From: an uncultured Actinomycetes bacterium
GTDB taxonomy: Bacteria > Actinomycetota > Acidimicrobiia > Acidimicrobiales > Ilumatobacteraceae
NCBI GenBank assembly: GCA_903858075.1
Contig: CAIOHI010000040.1
Location: forward strand, 1 to 8,989
Length of the DNA: 8,989 nucleotides
Reading direction: 5' to 3'
Part shown: piece after piece, positions 5,229 to 8,989 of the stretch
Layout of the letters: every line of letters starts with the position of its first letter
Numbering within the stretch: the first letter of the stretch is position 1
Position numbers and translations under genes: made by a program
The notes under the pieces: model-generated
What the model saw: only the letters and a program-made list of their open reading frames with translations
Told to the model about the DNA's origin: nothing
The model's database searches: none

Positions 5229-7643
5229 CTAGTCGTTTTGTTGGAGGAGTTCAAATTCCTCAATTGACATGAGCACTGAACGAGCCTTAGAACCTTCGCC
5301 TGGGCCCACTACCCCACGCTCTTCCAAGAGATCCATGAGACGCCCGGCACGAGCAAAACCCACTTTGAGTTTGCGTTGCAGCATTGATGTAGAGCCAACG
5401 CCAGCGTTCACCACAAGCTCCATTGCTTGTTTCAACAATTCATCGTCACCATCGTCACCAGAACTGCCGCCATAGACCCCTGAGCCGCCACCTGCGGTGA
5501 CTTCACCTTCAATACCGCTGACGTACACCACTTCTGGTGCTTGGCGTCGCCAGTGCGCCACAATGGCTCGCACTTCTTCTTCGGTGACCCATGAGCCTTG
5601 AACACGCTGTGCAATGTTGGTGTTTCCTGGCAAGAGCAACATGTCGCCTTTACCAACAAGTTTCTCGGCACCTGGGCGATCGAGAATGACTCGGCTGTCG
5701 GTGAGGCTTGAAACTGCAAAAGCCATGCGTGCCGGAATGTTTGCTTTAATAACACCCGTGATGACATTGACGCTGGGGCGCTGTGTAGCGATGATGAGGT
5801 GAATACCCACGGCACGTGCCTTTTGCGCAATGCGCGTAATGGAGTCTTCAACGTCGCGCGCAGCCACCATCATGAGGTCGTTTAATTCGTCGACCACCAC
5901 AACAATGAATGGCAGACGTTCGTATTCTTTTTCTACGCCTGGCTCTGGAATGAGATCGCCACGGTCGAATGCTGCGTTGTAGCCGCCAATGTCACGGAAG
6001 CCCACTTCCACTAACAAGTCGTAGCGGCGTTCCATTTCTTTCACAGCCCAACCCAATGCGTTCGCTGCTTTTTTCGGGTTCGTTACTGGTTGCGTCAGAA
6101 GGTGCGGCAAACGCCCGTATTGACCCATTTCCACTTGTTTCGGGTCGATGAGAATGAGGCGCACTTGGTCGGGAGTGCTACGCATGAGCAACGAAGTAAT
6201 GATGCAGTTGAGCCCGCTTGACTTACCCGCACCAGTAGCGCCAGCAATAAGCAAGTGAGGTGTTGTTGCGAGGTTGATGAATACTGCACGACCCGCAATA
6301 TCTTTACCCACAGCAACATCAAGTGGATGCGTTGCTGCTTTAGCTTCTGCTGAAGAAATGAGGTCTCCCAAGGAAACAAGCTGACGCGTTGTGTTGGGAA
6401 CTTCAACACCAATTGCAGAGCGACCAGGAATTGGCGCGAGAATGCGCACGTCGGTTGCCGCCATTGCGTAGGCGATGTCGCGGTCGAGGCTTGTAACGCG
6501 AGCAACTTTTACACCTGGCCCAAGCTCTAGCTCGTAACGCGTGACCGTAGGACCAACGGTCATGCCAACGAGTTTGGTATCTACACCATGTGAAGCAAGT
6601 GACTCTTCAAGAAGTCGCCCACGCTCTTCAACTTCAGCTTTGTCGATTGCTTGCACAGGCGTCACCGACAGCATGGATTTTGCGGGAAGCTTCCAGTTGC
6701 CGCGTTGTGCCGCAGGACCAAGAGCTAACTCGTCGCCGTTTGTTGCGTTGACAGCCGGCTCGCGCTCTGGCACAGGTTGCACAACAGGCTTTTTTGCTGC
6801 CGGAGTGATGCGCGCCGGTTTGGGTTGATCTTTTTCTATGTCGTACAGAGGCGGGCGTGGAGCACCTGGGTCGAACTCGGGAACATGAGAATTGTCTACT
6901 GGGCCAGGAGCGGGTAGTTCTTCATCGGCTTCCTCTGCTTCAATATCGAAAAAGCGCGCATTCTCTGCTTCTCGTTCACTTGACACAGTTGAAATATCGT
7001 TCATTACCTTCTTCGCTGCGCGCGATGCAGGAACAGCGACAACATTGACTCCGCCGCTGAGTTTTTTCCATAACAAAGGAAGCGACATTCCTGTTGCAAT
7101 GAGAATTCCTCCAAGGAGGATTGCGAGAAGAACAACAACTGCACCAACAATGCTGAGCAACGACCGCAGCGGCTGACCTACAATGGCACCGATCCAACCA
7201 CCGGCTGGTTTCAATGCATCGACGCTTGCGGTCATGTGCCCCGCACCTCGCGCAAGGTGCAACAAGCCGAAGATTGATAACACGATGAGCGTGCTACCGA
7301 CCCCTACGCGCAAGCGATGTTCCGACTCGTTACGGCGAATCAGCGTGACACCAAGCAGTGCTATTGCGGGAGGCAAGAAGAACCTGCCCAGACCAACGAG
7401 CCAGCCAAGGCCAGTATCGATGGCATCGCCGAGCGGGCCCGCAACATCGAGGTAAATAGCCAATGCCGCCAAGACGGCAATGACCACGATGCCGATACCC
7501 AAGAACTCATTTTCGCGGCCACCTACCGCTGCTTTCACTGCGGCGTGTTCACGCACAGGTGAGGCACTGCGCTTGGGCAGCGGTTGAGCGCGCTTCCTGG
7601 GTTGAGCAGCAGCTTTTTTCGGGCGCGAGGCCTGCTTCGACAT
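5229..7643 (-). CDS. ftsK: DNA translocase FtsK/SpoIIIE
   Basis: FtsK is a septal, membrane-anchored ATPase that pumps chromosomal DNA to the right daughter cell and acts at the dif site with XerCD recombinases. The 804-residue protein is complete. It has a strongly basic N-terminus (1-40) and four predicted membrane segments at about 47-67, 79-102, 115-132 and 160-190. An acidic and Pro-rich linker covers about 215-320. The motor domain spans about 330-705. Walker A is GATGAGKS (468-475) and Walker B is VVVVDEL with D585 and E586, followed by NDLMM where many homologues have ADLMM. ATQRPSVNVITG at 619-630 and SSLTDSRVILD at 645-655 are further family motifs. A Gly/Asp-rich spacer (711-735) leads to the DNA-orienting gamma winged helix (about 736-795, STSMLQRKLKVGFARAGRL). 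The ATG at 7643 has no clear Shine-Dalgarno and is preceded by G/C hairpins. The gene belongs to the rnj-to-cinA cluster. Confidence 0.98.
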   Translation of the reverse strand: MSKQASRPKKAAAQPRKRAQPLPKRSASPVREHAAVKAAVGGRENEFLGIGIVVIAVLAALAIYLDVAGPLGDAIDTGLGWLVGLGRFFLPPAIALLGVTLIRRNESEHRLRVGVGSTLIVLSIFGLLHLARGAGHMTASVDALKPAGGWIGAIVGQPLRSLLSIVGAVVVLLAILLGGILIATGMSLPLLWKKLSGGVNVVAVPASRAAKKVMNDISTVSSEREAENARFFDIEAEEADEELPAPGPVDNSHVPEFDPGAPRPPLYDIEKDQPKPARITPAAKKPVVQPVPEREPAVNATNGDELALGPAAQRGNWKLPAKSMLSVTPVQAIDKAEVEERGRLLEESLASHGVDTKLVGMTVGPTVTRYELELGPGVKVARVTSLDRDIAYAMAATDVRILAPIPGRSAIGVEVPNTTRQLVSLGDLISSAEAKAATHPLDVAVGKDIAGRAVFINLATTPHLLIAGATGAGKSSGLNCIITSLLMRSTPDQVRLILIDPKQVEMGQYGRLPHLLTQPVTNPKKAANALGWAVKEMERRYDLLVEVGFRDIGGYNAAFDRGDLIPEPGVEKEYERLPFIVVVVDELNDLMMVAARDVEDSITRIAQKARAVGIHLIIATQRPSVNVITGVIKANIPARMAFAVSSLTDSRVILDRPGAEKLVGKGDMLLLPGNTNIAQRVQGSWVTEEEVRAIVAHWRRQAPEVVYVSGIEGEVTAGGGSGVYGGSSGDDGDDELLKQAMELVVNAGVGSTSMLQRKLKVGFARAGRLMDLLEERGVVGPGEGSKARSVLMSIEEFELLQQND

Positions 7644-7658
7644 GTTTCTACGGTACCA

Positions 7659-7689
7659 ATGGGGTCTTGCCCCATCGGGGACTCTCCCC
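7659..7689 (-). other. Tandem G/C hairpins in the ftsK leader
   Basis: Two perfect inverted repeats stand side by side. Read on the minus strand, the first is GGGGA-GAG-TCCCC (7689-7677), then a single G, then ATGGGG-CAAGA-CCCCAT (7675-7659). The four arms alternate GGGG/CCCC, so arm 2 can also pair with arm 3 (CCCC-GAT-GGGG), which excludes the first two stems. The set ends 15 bases before the ftsK ATG. No T-tract follows on either strand, so a classical intrinsic terminator is unlikely. Possible roles are an mRNA stability element, a processing site between the lipoprotein and ftsK, or control of ftsK translation. Confidence 0.5.
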
Positions 7690-7705
7690 CTGTGAGCAGG
7701 AGTTT

Positions 7706-8212
7706 TTAGGTGCCGAGTCCACTCATTACATCGGTTCCGAGGATTTTTCCTGTGGGGTCAACAAAAACAGCAAGCTGACCACCCATGTCTGACTGCAGAA
7801 CCACACGATATTGAACTCCACCCGTGGGGTTATCGCCAATGACGCTGAAGGCCCTCAAGATGGAATCGGGCAGTTCCTTTTGCACACGAGAGAAGACTTT
7901 TGAATTAAAGGCCATTCCTGAAGCGGAGAAACTCTCGCCCTCTGCTGGTGCTACCGAGGTCTCTTGCGCCAATTTTCCTTCTTCAAAAACAAAGTTGATT
8001 GCGTTTCCCTTACCGTCGGCGGCAAAAAGATTCACCAAAGTTGGCGTGGCATTGATTTCATAGAACTCAGGGTTCTTACCCAAAACCTTGCCAACGGCTG
8101 CTACCGCGTTATCAATATCACTCACCGAGAGTGCTTCTTTGCTGCTGCCGCACCCAGACATCACAACAGTCGCCAGAGCAATGACTAACAAAAGATTTTT
8201 CGACTTCAACAT
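7706..8212 (-). CDS. Uncharacterised lipoprotein
   Basis: I do not recognise a named family for this 168-residue protein. Residues 1-21 form a lipoprotein signal peptide: MLKSK, a hydrophobic stretch (7-18), and the box MSGC with C21 as the predicted acylated Cys. The mature part appears to hold two similar modules, each with a helix followed by strands ending in a Gly-Lys turn. Module one covers about 32-82 (helix DIDNAVAAVGKVLG, strand NAINFVFEEGKLA). Module two covers about 103-160 (helix NSKVFSRVQKELPDS, strand QLAVFVDPTGKILG). This layout recalls PepSY-type folds, but that is a guess from the pattern. The ATG at 8212 lies 5 bases after the rnj stop, so it is cotranscribed with ribonuclease J. 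ftsK follows after 62 bases. An extracytoplasmic role linked to the envelope or division is possible from context only. Confidence 0.85.
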   Translation of the reverse strand: MLKSKNLLLVIALATVVMSGCGSSKEALSVSDIDNAVAAVGKVLGKNPEFYEINATPTLVNLFAADGKGNAINFVFEEGKLAQETSVAPAEGESFSASGMAFNSKVFSRVQKELPDSILRAFSVIGDNPTGGVQYRVVLQSDMGGQLAVFVDPTGKILGTDVMSGLGT

Positions 8213-8217
8213 GTGTC

Positions 8218-8989
8218 TTAGGTTTCCATCACCACAGGAACAATCATGGGTTTACGTTTGGTTCGAGCCGCAACAAACTTGCCCGTGGCTTTTCGTACTA
8301 CTTGTTCGAGAGCAACAACATCGCGGCCACCATCACGCAGAGCCTGCTCTACTGCCCGAGCAACCGTGTCGCAGGCTTCGTCGAGAAGGTCTTCCGCCTC
8401 TGGGGCATACACCCACCCGCGAGTAATAATTTCTGGGCCAGTAATGACGACACCCGATTCGATGTCGATGGTGACAACAACAACTACGACGCCTTCCTCG
8501 GCAAGAACCTTTCGGTCACGCAAGACGCCTTGACCCACATCGCCCACCACGCCATCGACATATAAATAGCCGGCAGGAATACGGCCCACGTGTTTGACGC
8601 CTTCAGCGGAAAGTTCCACCACAACACCGTCTTCACACATCACCACATTGCGCGGATGCACACCCATTGTTCGTGCCAACTTGGCATTTGCCATCATGTG
8701 ACGGAACTCGCCGTGAATAGGGATGAACCACTCGGGCTGAGTGACATTCATGTACGTCTTCAAATCATCGGCTTGTGCGTGCCCTGTAGCGTGCACGTCG
8801 ACGATGCCAGAGTGAACTACTTCTGCTCCGGAACGCAACAAGCCATCAATAACCCGTCCTACATGCATTTCGTTTCCTGGAATGGGGTGACTCGACAAAA
8901 TAACTACGTCGTCTTCGCCCACTTTGATCCACTTGTTCTCACCGCGTGCCAAAAGCGACAAAGCCGCCATTGGTTCGCCTTGTGAACCC
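8218..8989 (-). CDS. rnj: Ribonuclease J, C-terminal portion (N-terminus beyond window)
   Basis: RNase J is a metallo-beta-lactamase/beta-CASP ribonuclease with 5'-3' exonuclease and endonuclease activity in mRNA decay and rRNA maturation. The frame is open to the right edge. It reads GSQGEPMAAL directly upstream of the internal Met at 8970, so that Met is not the start; about 257 residues are present of roughly 550 in the family. Visible motifs are the GSQGEP stretch, SHPIPGNE of the beta-CASP region, VHATGHAQADDL (the usual SGHA box as TGHA), and FIPIHGEFRHM with the metal-binding His before Gly-Glu. The C-terminal dimerisation region follows and the protein ends in RKPMIVPVVMET. It is the most upstream visible gene of the minus-strand cluster; the lipoprotein ATG lies 5 bases after its stop. 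Adjacency of rnj and ftsK is common in actinobacteria. Confidence 0.97.
   Translation of the reverse strand, partial: GSQGEPMAALSLLARGENKWIKVGEDDVVILSSHPIPGNEMHVGRVIDGLLRSGAEVVHSGIVDVHATGHAQADDLKTYMNVTQPEWFIPIHGEFRHMMANAKLARTMGVHPRNVVMCEDGVVVELSAEGVKHVGRIPAGYLYVDGVVGDVGQGVLRDRKVLAEEGVVVVVVTIDIESGVVITGPEIITRGWVYAPEAEDLLDEACDTVARAVEQALRDGGRDVVALEQVVRKATGKFVAARTKRKPMIVPVVMET

Noticed and set aside
6095..6505. 136-codon alternative-frame ORF inside ftsK
   Set aside because: It is a shifted-frame shadow of the FtsK motor domain, whose reading frame is intact and fully conserved.
8218..8970. Internal Met at 8970 as the start of a short beta-CASP protein
   Set aside because: The frame continues upstream to the window edge with the family sequence GSQGEP directly before it, so this is a truncated view of full-length RNase J.
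1..8989. CRISPR array, insertion sequence or defence system
   Set aside because: No regularly spaced repeats, transposase motifs or terminal inverted repeats were seen, and every large coding region has a housekeeping or secreted-protein explanation.

Overview
The window reads as a core chromosomal segment of an actinobacterium of moderate GC content, most plausibly class Acidimicrobiia (an Ilumatobacter-like aquatic lineage). The evidence is the gene order ribonuclease J - ftsK - rimO - pgsA - cinA, which is a typical actinobacterial arrangement, a CarD-type RNA polymerase-binding regulator, and a secreted protease whose C-terminal domain resembles those I recall from Acidimicrobiia surface proteins. 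The class-level placement is an inference from memory, not a search result. Every supported gene lies on the minus strand, so transcription runs from high to low coordinates.

From right to left: the C-terminal part of ribonuclease J (cut by the window edge at 8989), a small unrecognised lipoprotein 5 bases downstream, a 62-base gap holding G/C-rich hairpins, full-length DNA translocase FtsK, 30S S12 methylthiotransferase RimO (GTG start), phosphatidylglycerophosphate synthase PgsA, CinA (2 bases after pgsA), tRNA-Arg(UCU) 12 bases after cinA, then a lipoprotein-type subtilisin-like protease, and finally the N-terminal two thirds of a CarD-family regulator cut at base 1. Gaps from rnj to the tRNA are 5, 62, 23, 11, 2 and 12 bases, so one long polycistronic unit is likely. 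The protease follows the tRNA after 59 bases and is preceded by a 12-codon ORF whose stop overlaps its start codon.

The genes from rnj to cinA are housekeeping: RNA decay, chromosome segregation, ribosome modification, phospholipid synthesis and NAD-related salvage. The accessory part is the protease (396-1934), which is visibly more AT-rich in sampled lines than the ftsK/rimO region. No mobile element, CRISPR array, prophage or obvious new multi-gene system is visible. The points most worth a second look are the coupled mini-ORF before the protease, the protease's architecture, the orphan lipoprotein between rnj and ftsK, and two small sets of mutually exclusive RNA hairpins. No gene-free stretch exceeds 300 bases.
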